Positions 27,039 through 34,965 of a stretch of 64,000 nt of DNA are shown piece after piece. The position numbers were made by a program, and so were the translations under genes. Each line of letters begins with the position of its first letter. Position 1 is the first letter of the stretch. The DNA lies in contig NZ_FOVT01000008.1 in the NCBI RefSeq assembly GCF_900115245.1, positions 124,001 to 188,000 on the forward strand. The letters are read 5' to 3'. Source of the stretch: Mesorhizobium sp. NFR06. Its GTDB lineage: Bacteria; Pseudomonadota; Alphaproteobacteria; Rhizobiales; Rhizobiaceae. Under the pieces are notes generated by a model that was given only the letters and a program-made list of their open reading frames with translations, did not search any database and had not been told where the DNA came from.

Positions 27039-28067
27039 ATGCGAGCATTGCAACTTATCGAGGACCGCCGCCTTGAAACGGTGGACCTGCCACCTCCCCC
27101 ACCGCCTTCGCTCGGCGAAGTGACGCTCCGCATCAAGGCGGTGGCGCTCAATCATATCGATGTCTGGGGCTGGCGCGGCATGGCTTTCGCCAAGCGCAAG
27201 CTGCCGCTGGTCGTCGGCGCCGAAGCCGCGGGCGAGGTCGAGGCGGTCGGACCGGGCGTCTCCAACCTCTTGCCGCGACAATTGGTGTCGATCTACGGCG
27301 CGCGCACCTGCGGGCTGTGCCGCGCCTGCCGCGAAGGCCGCGACAATCTCTGCGAGCATGTTTCCGGCGTCCACGGCTTCCACCTCGACGGATTCGCCCA
27401 GGAAAAGATCAACCTGCCGGCCCGCCTGCTGGTGCCCGCTCCTCCCGGCGTAACGGAAATCGGCGCCGCGGTCGCTCCCGTCACCTTCGGCACGGTCGAG
27501 CACATGCTGTTCGACAATGCCAGGCTGGAACCCAGCGAAACCATCCTTGTCCATGCCGGCGGCTCCGGCATCGGCACTGCCGCCATCCAACTCGCCAAGA
27601 AGTTGGGCTGCACCGTCATCACCACCGTCGGCTCGAACGACAAGATCGACAAGGCGAAGGCGCTTGGCGCCGACCACGTCATCAACTATCGCGAGGACCG
27701 TTTCGAAGGCGTAGTGCGCAAGCTGACGAAGAAAAAAGGCGTCGACGTCGTGTTCGAGCATGTCGGCGCCGACACATTTGCCGGCTCGATGCTGTGCCTG
27801 AAGCGCGGCGGCCGCCTTGTCACCTGCGGCTCGACCTCGGGCGTTTCGACGCAAATCAATCTGATGCAACTCTTCCAGCAGCAGCTGAAGCTGCTCGGTT
27901 CCTTCGGCTGCCGCATGGAGAACATGGCAAACGCCATGCAGAAGATGGCGGCCGGGTTGGTTGTCCCGGTGATCGACACCGAGGTGGGTTTCGACGACAT
28001 CGATGCGGCGCTGAAGCGCATGGAAGGCCGCGACGTGTTCGGCAAGATCATCCTGCGCGTTTCCTAG
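27039..28067 (+). CDS. adh2XL: Zinc-type alcohol dehydrogenase of the VLCFA cluster (Adh2XL)
   Basis: Medium-chain dehydrogenase/reductase of 342 residues. 'VGAEAAGEVEAVGPGV' begins the catalytic domain, and 'CGLCRACREGRDNLC' supplies the structural zinc cysteines. The nucleotide fold carries 'ILVHAGGSGIGTAAIQLAKK'. A final 'KRMEGRDVFGKIIL' is typical of quinone-reductase-like members. In rhizobia this gene sits in the acpXL cluster and is thought to act in enoyl or keto reduction of the growing chain. The stop codon overlaps the first inverted repeat of the 28066-28260 region. Confidence 0.88.
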   Translation: MRALQLIEDRRLETVDLPPPPPPSLGEVTLRIKAVALNHIDVWGWRGMAFAKRKLPLVVGAEAAGEVEAVGPGVSNLLPRQLVSIYGARTCGLCRACREGRDNLCEHVSGVHGFHLDGFAQEKINLPARLLVPAPPGVTEIGAAVAPVTFGTVEHMLFDNARLEPSETILVHAGGSGIGTAAIQLAKKLGCTVITTVGSNDKIDKAKALGADHVINYREDRFEGVVRKLTKKKGVDVVFEHVGADTFAGSMLCLKRGGRLVTCGSTSGVSTQINLMQLFQQQLKLLGSFGCRMENMANAMQKMAAGLVVPVIDTEVGFDDIDAALKRMEGRDVFGKIILRVS

Positions 28068-28260
28068 AGCCGGATGATTTCAGGTCGAGTCGACCTGAAA
28101 TCTGAATCCGGCTCTAAATCAAAGAGATAGAGCATGATGCCGTCCGAAACCGCTTCACACTTTTCGGCATCATGCTCTAGAGCAATTCCAGGAAAAGTGT
28201 GAAGCGGTTTTCCGTCAGGAATAGCGTCAAGACAAGGAGATAGAGAGCCTTTCATCGTTT
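28066..28260. repeat. Cluster of hairpin-forming intergenic repeats inside the VLCFA cluster
   Basis: Two near-perfect inverted repeats follow each other: 28066-28114 (arms start AGAGCCGGAT and end ATCCGGCTCT) and 28129-28178 (arms AGAGCATGATGCCG and CGGCATCATGCTCT). A third module starts at 28182 with GCAATTCCAGGAAAAGTGTG and recurs at 38147. These look like rhizobial mosaic/REP-type elements. They lie between adh2XL and lpxXL and could terminate or attenuate transcription, which would uncouple lpxXL. Confidence 0.75.
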
Positions 28261-28290
28261 CCGAGAAACGGTGAAACGCTCTAGCAGCGG

Positions 28291-29283
28291 ATGGTCGGCA
28301 AAGTGTTCAGGAAAGCCCGCCGGGACTTCATGTTCCGCTACGGCCGGCGGCTGCGCCAGATGGAGCACTGGCTGGTCGCCAGGCTCGCCATGGTGTTGCT
28401 CTCGCTGCTGCGACTGTTGCCGCCGGACAGCGCGCTCAACTTCGCCGACCGCGCCGCCCGCCGCATCGGCCCGATGGTCGGACGTCACCGCGTGGCGGTC
28501 GACAATCTGCGCCTTGCTTATCCGGAAAAGAGCGACGCCGACATCGAAGCCATCGCGCTCGACATGTGGGGCAACATGGCTCGCCTCGCGGCCGAGTACA
28601 TCTTCCTCGACGCGCTGTTCGACTTCGATCCGAACGCTTCGAAGCCGGGCCGGGTCGAGGTTCGCGGCATCGAGCATTTCGTCGAGATCGCCGGCGAGAA
28701 GAAGCCGCATATCCTGTTCACCGGCCATCTCGGCAATTTCGAGCTGCTGCCGGTGGCCGCCGCCACCTTCGGCATGAAAATCACCGCGCTGTTTCGGCCG
28801 CCGAACAACCCCTACCTCGCCGACTACATCCACTCGACGCGCCGCTCCTCGATGGGCGGCCTGCTCCCCTCCTCTACCGGCGCGTCGTTCGCCCTTGCCG
28901 CCATCCTGGATAACGGCGGCAATATCGGCGTGCTGGTCGATCAGAAATTTTCAGGCGGTGTGGAGACGACTTTCTTCGGCCGCCCGTGCCAGAGCAACCC
29001 GATGCTTGGCATGCTGGCCCGCCATTACGACTGCGATGTCTACCCAGCCCGCTGCGTCAGGTTGCCGGGCAACCGCTTCCGCCTGGAAATCGAGGACAAG
29101 CTGGCCTTGCCGCGCACCGAAGACGGCAGCGTCGACGTCGATGCCACCACGCAGCTTCTCACCGATGTGGTCGAGCGCTGGGTGCGCGAGGATCCCGGAC
29201 AGTGGATGTGGTTCCACAAGCGCTGGGAAATCAGCGGCCGGCGCCGCAAGCGCGGACGGGCGACCGCGATGGCCAGCCAATAG
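28291..29283 (+). CDS. lpxXL: Lipid A very-long-chain acyltransferase LpxXL
   Basis: LpxL/HtrB-family acyltransferase of 330 residues. One hydrophobic N-terminal helix ('LVARLAMVLLSLLRLLPP') anchors it to the inner membrane. The catalytic H-x4-E motif is 'GHLGNFE' with His146 and Glu151, and 'LVDQKFSGGVETTFFGRPCQ' forms the conserved second block. It should transfer the AcpXL-bound C28 acyl chain to lipid A. A start at the internal MFRYGRR is possible. It ends the cluster and is separated from adh2XL by 223 bases of repeats, so it may have its own promoter. Confidence 0.92.
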   Translation: MVGKVFRKARRDFMFRYGRRLRQMEHWLVARLAMVLLSLLRLLPPDSALNFADRAARRIGPMVGRHRVAVDNLRLAYPEKSDADIEAIALDMWGNMARLAAEYIFLDALFDFDPNASKPGRVEVRGIEHFVEIAGEKKPHILFTGHLGNFELLPVAAATFGMKITALFRPPNNPYLADYIHSTRRSSMGGLLPSSTGASFALAAILDNGGNIGVLVDQKFSGGVETTFFGRPCQSNPMLGMLARHYDCDVYPARCVRLPGNRFRLEIEDKLALPRTEDGSVDVDATTQLLTDVVERWVREDPGQWMWFHKRWEISGRRRKRGRATAMASQ

Positions 29284-29296
29284 CGTGAAATGGTTG

Positions 29297-29330
29297 GGCT
29301 CGGCGCCGCGCCGTAGCCTTCCGTCCGGAA
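29297..29330. repeat. Short interspersed repeat module (second copy at 38176-38210)
   Basis: GGCTCGGCG, a variable stretch, then CGCCGTAGCC and TTCCGTCCGGAA. The same order occurs at 38176-38210. The first part can form a small hairpin. It lies just after lpxXL, between convergent genes. Confidence 0.6.
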
Positions 29331-29351
29331 CAGCCGGCCTGCCGCCCACGT

Positions 29352-29783
29352 TCAGTTGGCGACGACGATCCGCGTGTTGCCGAAGCCGACTTCCTTGACC
29401 ATCGCATAGAAGGTCGCGGCATTGGCCGGATGCAGGCGCACGCAGCCATGCGAGGCGGGGCGCCCTAGATTTCGTATCGACCCGGTGCCGTGAATGGCGT
29501 AGCCGCCGTGGAAGAACACCGAATAGGGCATCGGCGAATTGTCATATTTGCGCGAATACCACATCCGGGCGGTCCATTGCGGCCGGTAGCTGCCGCGCGG
29601 CGTGAAGTAGCCCCTGCGCGCGGTCGACACGTTCCAGCGGTAGAGGACTTGACCGTATTTGCTGACCGTCATGGTCTGCGACGAGACGTCGATATTGGCG
29701 ACCAGCGTCGCCGCCCGACTGGCGATCGACGTGCCGAACAACGCGGTTGCCAGCACGGCTGCCATGAGAACAAACTTTTTCAT
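29352..29783 (-). CDS. L,D-transpeptidase (YkuD domain)
   Basis: Exported protein of 143 residues: a signal peptide ('MAAVLATALFGTSIASRA'), then a bare YkuD catalytic domain. The active-site signature is complete, with His98 in 'YAIHGTGS' and 'SHGCVRLHP' holding Ser111, His112 and Cys114. Such enzymes make 3-3 cross-links in peptidoglycan or attach proteins to it in the periplasm. It has no peptidoglycan-binding domain, so it is one of the small rhizobial single-domain paralogues. It converges with lpxXL. The 257 bases upstream to the next gene hold no other convincing frame. Confidence 0.92.
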   Translation of the reverse strand: MKKFVLMAAVLATALFGTSIASRAATLVANIDVSSQTMTVSKYGQVLYRWNVSTARRGYFTPRGSYRPQWTARMWYSRKYDNSPMPYSVFFHGGYAIHGTGSIRNLGRPASHGCVRLHPANAATFYAMVKEVGFGNTRIVVAN

Positions 29784-30040
29784 GCGATCAAACCCCTTTG
29801 ATGCCCCCTGCCATTCACGCGGTTTTCCATCATTTTGCCGGCAGGTGCGTTAAGTACCACACACTCCTTGATGATTCCGCCAATCCAATGCGACGAATTT
29901 GAACGATTTCCCGGTATAGTTGCCACCACGACACCCACCCTCACAGGTTTAGGCAAGGGGTTGGGCCATGCGTAGATCGTCGTGTGGCAATGCGCGACTG
30001 GTTGCTTGCAAAAGCGCCAAGTTCCTTCTTCAATCCGCAA

Positions 30041-31318
30041 ATGAATGAACGACTTCTCACGGCGGTCGAGAACCGGGTCGACGACCTCGTTGCGCTGACC
30101 GCGGATCTGATCCGCTTCCCGACCGTCAATCCGCCGGGCGAGGCCTACCGGCCATGCGCCGAGTTTTTGGGTGCGCGTCTCAAGAAACTCGGCTTCGAGA
30201 CCGAGTTTGTCCGGGCCGAGGGCGCGCCCGGCGACAGCGACCGCTATCCGCGCGTCAATGTCGTCGCCCGCATCGATGGCCGCTCGCCGGGGCCGTGCGT
30301 GCATTTCAACTCGCACATCGACGTGGTCGAAGCCGGCGATGGCTGGACCGTCGATCCCTTCGCCGGCGTGGTCAAAGACGGGCGCGTCTATGGGCGTGGC
30401 GCCTGCGACATGAAAGGCGGGCTGGCCGCGTCGGTTATCGCCGCGGAGGCCTTCTTGGAAGCCTATCCCGACTTCCCCGGCGCCATCGAAATATCGGGCA
30501 CGGCGGACGAGGAATCGGGCGGCTTCGGCGGCGTCGCCCATCTGGCAAGGCTCGGTTATTTCTCGAAGCCGAAGGTCGACCACGTCATCATCCCGGAGCC
30601 GCTCAACAAGGACCGCATCTGCCTCGGCCATCGCGGCGTCTGGTGGGCCGAGATCGAGACCAAGGGCGAGATCGCGCATGGCTCTATGCCGTTCCTCGGC
30701 GACAATGCGGTGCGCCATATGGGCGCCGTCCTGCAGGCCTTCGAGGACGAACTGTTCCCGGCGCTCGACCGCAAGATGACGCGCATGCCGGTGGTGCCGG
30801 AAGGCGCCAGGCGCTCGACCATGAACATCAATTCCGTCCATGGCGGCCAGACCGAGGATTTCCGACCGGGGCTCCCTTCGCCCAATGTGCCGGATTCCTG
30901 CCGGCTCACCATCGACCGGCGCTTCCTGCTCGAAGAGGACATCGCCACCGTCAAAGGCGAAGTAACCGGCATCCTCGAGCGGCTGAAGCGTGAGCGGAAT
31001 AAATTCGACTACGAGATCCGCGACCTGATGGAGGTGCTGCCGCTGATGACCGAGCGCGACGCACCGGTGGTGAAGGCCGTCGCCAAAGGCATCATGGAGG
31101 TGTTCGACCGCGAGCCCGATTACGTGATCTCGCCCGGCACCTACGACCAGAAGCACGTCGCCCGCATCGGCCATCTCTACGACTGCATCGCTTACGGTCC
31201 GGGCATTCTCGACCTTGCGCATAGACCGGACGAATGGGTGGGCATCGATGACATGGTGGAATCGGCCAAGGTGATGGCGATCGGCCTCAACATTTTGCTG
31301 AGAGGTACGACCGACTGA
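30041..31318 (+). CDS. ArgE/DapE-family M20 deacylase/desuccinylase
   Basis: M20-family metallo-amidohydrolase of 425 residues. Metal ligands and catalytic residues are visible: 'VHFNSHIDVVEAGDGW' (His and the following Asp), 'YGRGACDMKGG' (bridging Asp), 'GTADEESGGFGG' (catalytic Glu-Glu) and a late His in 'YDQKHVARIG'. It removes an acyl group from an amino acid or dipeptide-like substrate. It precedes a Dpp-type ABC transporter by 105 bases, so it probably hydrolyses what that transporter brings in. The start at MNERLLTAV follows family alignments; the frame opens at a GTG nineteen codons earlier and no strong ribosome site decides it. Confidence 0.87.
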   Translation: MNERLLTAVENRVDDLVALTADLIRFPTVNPPGEAYRPCAEFLGARLKKLGFETEFVRAEGAPGDSDRYPRVNVVARIDGRSPGPCVHFNSHIDVVEAGDGWTVDPFAGVVKDGRVYGRGACDMKGGLAASVIAAEAFLEAYPDFPGAIEISGTADEESGGFGGVAHLARLGYFSKPKVDHVIIPEPLNKDRICLGHRGVWWAEIETKGEIAHGSMPFLGDNAVRHMGAVLQAFEDELFPALDRKMTRMPVVPEGARRSTMNINSVHGGQTEDFRPGLPSPNVPDSCRLTIDRRFLLEEDIATVKGEVTGILERLKRERNKFDYEIRDLMEVLPLMTERDAPVVKAVAKGIMEVFDREPDYVISPGTYDQKHVARIGHLYDCIAYGPGILDLAHRPDEWVGIDDMVESAKVMAIGLNILLRGTTD

Positions 31319-31423
31319 GCGGGAAAAACATTCCTCCAGGAACCGTCCAGCAGCACGAAACGCAATTTACTCGCACGCCAAATCACGCTTCTATCCGCCA
31401 GCTTGAGCAATGGGAGTTCAGCG

Positions 31424-32902
31424 ATGAAACTGTGGAAGACCATCCTGGCCGCGGCGCTGCTGTCGCTTGCCGCCGCCACGTCGGCCTTTGCCGCACGCAC
31501 CGATCTGGTCATCGGCATCCCGCTCGAACCCCCGCATCTCGACCCGACGGCGGGCGCCGCCGCGGCGATCCGCGAAGTCACCTACGCCAACGTCTTCGAG
31601 GGCCTGACCCGTATCGGCCCGAATAGCGAGGTGCTACCGGATCTCGCAGAAAGCTGGACCATCTCGGATGACGGCAAGGTCTATACCTTCAAGCTGCACA
31701 CCGGCGTGAAATTCCATGATGGGGCCAACTTCAGCGCCGAGGACGTGAAATTCTCGCTCGACCGCGCCCGCGCAAAAGATTCTGTGAACGCGCAAAAGCA
31801 ATTGTTCGCGGCCATCGACAAGGTCGAGGTGGTCGACCCCGCGACCGTGAAGGTCACGCTGACGCACCCACAGGGCTCCTTCCTCTACAATATGGGCTGG
31901 GGCGACGCTGTGATCGTGTCGCCGAAATCCGCCGACACCAACAAGGAAAAGCCCATCGGCACCGGCCCCTTCAAGTTTCAGAACTGGGCCAAGGGTTCGT
32001 CGATCACGCTGGTGAAATCGGACAGCTACTGGGGCGACCCTGTCTTTCTCGACAAGGTCGAGTTCCGCGTCGTGCCGGATGCCGCGGCGGCCGTGCCGGC
32101 GCTGCTTTCCGGCGACATCCAGGCCTTCCCGTTCTTCGATCCGGACAGCGTCTCGCAGGTCAAGGACGACCCGCGCTTCAAGGTCGTCGTGGGCTCGACG
32201 GAAGGCGAGACGATCCTGTCGATCAACAACCAGAAGCCGCCTTTCGACAAGCTGCAGGTGCGCCAGGCGATCTCCTACGCCCTCGACCGCAAGGCGATCA
32301 TCGACGGCGCCTCGGCCGGCCTCGGCCTGCCGATCGGCTCGCATATGTCGCCGGCCAACAAATACTATGTCGATCTCACCGGCCGCTACCCGCACGATGT
32401 GGCGAAGGCCAAGGAACTGCTCAAGCAGGCCGGCCTCGAAAACGGCTTCAAGGCGACGCTGAAGCTGCCGCCGCCGTCCTATGCCCGGCTTGGCGGCGAG
32501 ATCATCGCGTCGCAATTGCGCGACGTCGGCATCGATCTTGAGATCATTCCGGTCGAATGGGCGCAATGGCTGGACCAGGTCTTTACCAAGAAGGACTACG
32601 ACCTTACCATCGTCTCGCACACCGAGCCGAACGACATCGATATCTATTCGCGCAAGGGCTACTACTTCAACTACGACAATCCGACCTTCGACAAAGTCAT
32701 CGCCGATCTGGAGCTGACGTCGGACGAGGCCAGGCGCAAGGAACTATACGCCGAGGCGCAGAAGATCCTCGCCGACGACGCGGTGGTCGGCTTTCTTTAC
32801 GAATTGCCGAAGGTCGGGGTCTGGGACGGCAAGCTGCAAGGCCTTTGGGAGAACGCGCCGATCCCGGCCAATGACCTGACCAAGGTGAAGTGGACGGATT
32901 GA
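31424..32902 (+). CDS. Peptide/dipeptide-type ABC transporter substrate-binding protein
   Basis: Family 5 (SBP_bac_5) binding protein of 492 residues with a signal peptide ('ILAAALLSLAAATSAFAAR'). Typical landmarks are 'EPPHLDPTAGAAAAIREVTY', 'LPDLAESWTISDDGKVYTFK', 'GVKFHDGANFSAEDVKFSLD' and 'GTGPFKFQNWAKGS'. It captures oligopeptides or similar solutes in the periplasm for the DppBC/ATPase genes downstream. The ATG is preceded by GGGAG at seven bases. Repeat copy B lies between this gene and the permeases, so abundance of the binding protein may be set separately. Confidence 0.92.
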   Translation: MKLWKTILAAALLSLAAATSAFAARTDLVIGIPLEPPHLDPTAGAAAAIREVTYANVFEGLTRIGPNSEVLPDLAESWTISDDGKVYTFKLHTGVKFHDGANFSAEDVKFSLDRARAKDSVNAQKQLFAAIDKVEVVDPATVKVTLTHPQGSFLYNMGWGDAVIVSPKSADTNKEKPIGTGPFKFQNWAKGSSITLVKSDSYWGDPVFLDKVEFRVVPDAAAAVPALLSGDIQAFPFFDPDSVSQVKDDPRFKVVVGSTEGETILSINNQKPPFDKLQVRQAISYALDRKAIIDGASAGLGLPIGSHMSPANKYYVDLTGRYPHDVAKAKELLKQAGLENGFKATLKLPPPSYARLGGEIIASQLRDVGIDLEIIPVEWAQWLDQVFTKKDYDLTIVSHTEPNDIDIYSRKGYYFNYDNPTFDKVIADLELTSDEARRKELYAEAQKILADDAVVGFLYELPKVGVWDGKLQGLWENAPIPANDLTKVKWTD

Positions 32903-32915
32903 GGATCGTCCAAGT

Positions 32916-33129
32916 CGTCATCCTATGGCGAAGCAGACGCGCAGCGGCTGCGTAGACCCTAGGATCCATTCCGTGACCTATGAGGACCGCAGCGGTGCAG
33001 AATTGAGGTGGACGCAGGCAGAGCGAGACAGCGTTTGTTCTGGGCCGTTGCGCTCTTCGGTCCACGTCACGGCATGGATCCTGGGGTCTCCGCGACGTCG
33101 CTTCGCTCCTGCTTCGCCCCAGGATGACG
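32916..33129. repeat. Dispersed palindromic intergenic repeat, copy B
   Basis: Begins CGTCATCC and ends AGGATGACG. It shares the internal blocks 'AGGATCCATTCCGTGACC' and 'GTCACGGCATGGATCC', then 'CGCTTCGCTCC', with copies A, C and D. Unlike the others it lies inside an operon, between the substrate-binding protein and the first permease, where it could act as an attenuator or processing site. Confidence 0.85.
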
Positions 33130-33151
33130 AACTCTCGCGAGTTCGCCTCTC

Positions 33152-34099
33152 ATGACCGCCTATCTCCTCAAGCGCCTGATCATCGCCGCCCTCACCCTGG
33201 TGCTGGCCTCGATGGTGGTATTCGCGGTCATGGAGGTCCTGCCCGGCGACCCGGCACGCTTGATGCTTGGCTTGAATGCCAGCGCCGACCAGGTTGAGCT
33301 GCTGCGCAACCAGATGGGGCTGAACGCGCCGGTGGCGCTGCGCTATCTGCACTGGGCGGGCGGGCTGGTCAGCCTCGATTTCGGCCGCTCCTACACCTAT
33401 TCGGTGCCTGTCATCGACCTCGTGCGCGAGCGCATTGCCGTTTCCCTGCCGCTGGCGCTGATTGCGCTGGCGCTTTCGACCGTCATCGCCATTCCGGTCG
33501 GCGTGTTCTCCGCCAGCCGCCAGGGCCAAGCCGGCGACACGCTTGCCATGGGTGCAGCCCAGCTCGGCGTCGCCGTACCGAATTTCTGGTTTGCGCTGAT
33601 GCTGATCTATCTCTTCGCCGTCTGGCTGCGATTGGTGCCGGCCGGAGGCTTTCCGGGCTGGAATGCAGGCGTCTGGACGGCGTTGAAATCTCTGCTGCTG
33701 CCGGCCATCGCCCTTGCGTTGCCGCAGGCGGCGATCCTGGCGCGCGTCGCCCGCTCGGCGCTGATCGAGGTGCTCAACGAGGACTATATCCGCACCGCGC
33801 GCGCCAAGGGCCTGCCCTACCGCGCCGTGCTCTGGCGGCACGCGCTGCGCAACGCAATGATTCCCGTGCTCACCATCCTCGGCCTGCAATTCGCCTTCCT
33901 GCTCGCCGGCACCATCATCATCGAGAACGTCTTTTACCTGCCTGGCCTCGGCAGGCTGATCTTCCAGGCCATCACCCAGCGCGACCTGATCGTGGTCGAG
34001 AGCATCGTCATGCTGCTGGTTGCCGCCGTGATCCTCATCAACCTCATCGTCGATTTCTCCTACGCCATCGTCGACCCGCGCCTGCGAGGCCGCCGATGA
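33152..34099 (+). CDS. Dpp/Opp-type ABC permease (DppB-like)
   Basis: Inner-membrane permease of 315 residues with six helices. The start 'YLLKRLIIAALTLVLASMVV' and 'FAVMEVLPGDPARLMLG' are hallmarks of DppB-type subunits. The cytoplasmic EAA loop that docks the ATPase is visible as 'EDYIRTARAKGLPYRAVLWR', followed by HALRNAMIPVLT. The end overlaps the next permease by four bases (ATGA), indicating translational coupling. The substrate is probably a peptide or related amide, from the neighbouring deacylase. Confidence 0.93.
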   Translation: MTAYLLKRLIIAALTLVLASMVVFAVMEVLPGDPARLMLGLNASADQVELLRNQMGLNAPVALRYLHWAGGLVSLDFGRSYTYSVPVIDLVRERIAVSLPLALIALALSTVIAIPVGVFSASRQGQAGDTLAMGAAQLGVAVPNFWFALMLIYLFAVWLRLVPAGGFPGWNAGVWTALKSLLLPAIALALPQAAILARVARSALIEVLNEDYIRTARAKGLPYRAVLWRHALRNAMIPVLTILGLQFAFLLAGTIIIENVFYLPGLGRLIFQAITQRDLIVVESIVMLLVAAVILINLIVDFSYAIVDPRLRGRR

Positions 34100-34965
34100 C
34101 CATGCGTGTCGACCTGCCTGACGAAACGCTTGCGGGCGTATTGGCAAAAGCCTTCGGCAATCGCTCCTTCCTGACCGGTCTGGTCATCACTCTGCTGGTT
34201 GCCGCAATCGCCTTGCTCTCTTTCCTGTGGACGCCCTACGACGTCACCAGGCTGGTGATCGCAGACAAGACGCAGGCGCCCTCCCTGGCGCATTGGTTCG
34301 GCACTGACCATTTCGGCCGCGACATCCTGTCGATGATCATGGTCGGCGCCCGCAATTCGATCGCCGTGGCGCTGGTCGCCGTCGGCATCGGCATGGGCAT
34401 CGGCGTGCCGCTTGGCGCCTTCGCCGCCGCGCGCGGCGGCATGGCGGACGAGGCGCTGATGCGCGTCAACGATCTCGTCTTCGCCTTTCCGGCGTTGCTT
34501 TCGGCGATCATGATCACCGCGATCTTCGGTCCGGGCGCCGTCAACGCCATCATCGCCATCGGCATCTTCAACATCCCGGTTTTTGCCCGCGTGGCCCGCG
34601 CCGGCGCGCTGGCCATCTGGCCGCGCGAATTCATCCTTGCCGCGCGCGCCGCCGGCAAGGGAATGACGCGCATCAGCATCGAGCACATCCTGCCCAACGT
34701 CGCGACGCTGCTTCTGGTCCAGGGCACGATCCAGTTCGCGCTGGGCATCCTGGCCGAAGCCGGGCTTTCCTATGTCGGCCTCGGCGCCCAGCCGCCGATG
34801 CCGAGCTGGGGCCGCATGCTGTTCGACGCGCAGACGCGCATGGTGACCGCGCCCTGGATGGCGATCTTTCCGGGCATGGCGATCGTCATCACCGTGCTCG
34901 GGCTGAACCTGCTCGGCGACGGCATCGCTGACATCCTCGATCCGAAATCGCGGCGGCGCGGATGA
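34096..34965 (+). CDS. Dpp/Opp-type ABC permease (DppC-like)
   Basis: Inner-membrane permease of 289 residues. An N-terminal helix is followed by 'HWFGTDHFGRDILSMIMVGA', the DppC signature for sensing the nucleotide-binding partner. The EAA loop reads 'REFILAARAAGKGMTRISIE' and continues HILPN. The C-terminus has 'MVTAPWMAIFPGMAIVITVL' and 'LNLLGDGIADILDPKSRR'. It pairs with the DppB-like protein. It overlaps both neighbours by ATGA, so three genes form one tightly coupled unit. Confidence 0.93.
   Translation: MTMRVDLPDETLAGVLAKAFGNRSFLTGLVITLLVAAIALLSFLWTPYDVTRLVIADKTQAPSLAHWFGTDHFGRDILSMIMVGARNSIAVALVAVGIGMGIGVPLGAFAAARGGMADEALMRVNDLVFAFPALLSAIMITAIFGPGAVNAIIAIGIFNIPVFARVARAGALAIWPREFILAARAAGKGMTRISIEHILPNVATLLLVQGTIQFALGILAEAGLSYVGLGAQPPMPSWGRMLFDAQTRMVTAPWMAIFPGMAIVITVLGLNLLGDGIADILDPKSRRRG

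Noticed and set aside
29784..30040. Coding sequence in the gap before the ArgE/DapE-type gene
   Set aside because: Only fragments of antisense frames enter the gap; it more likely holds the promoters of the L,D-transpeptidase and the deacylase.
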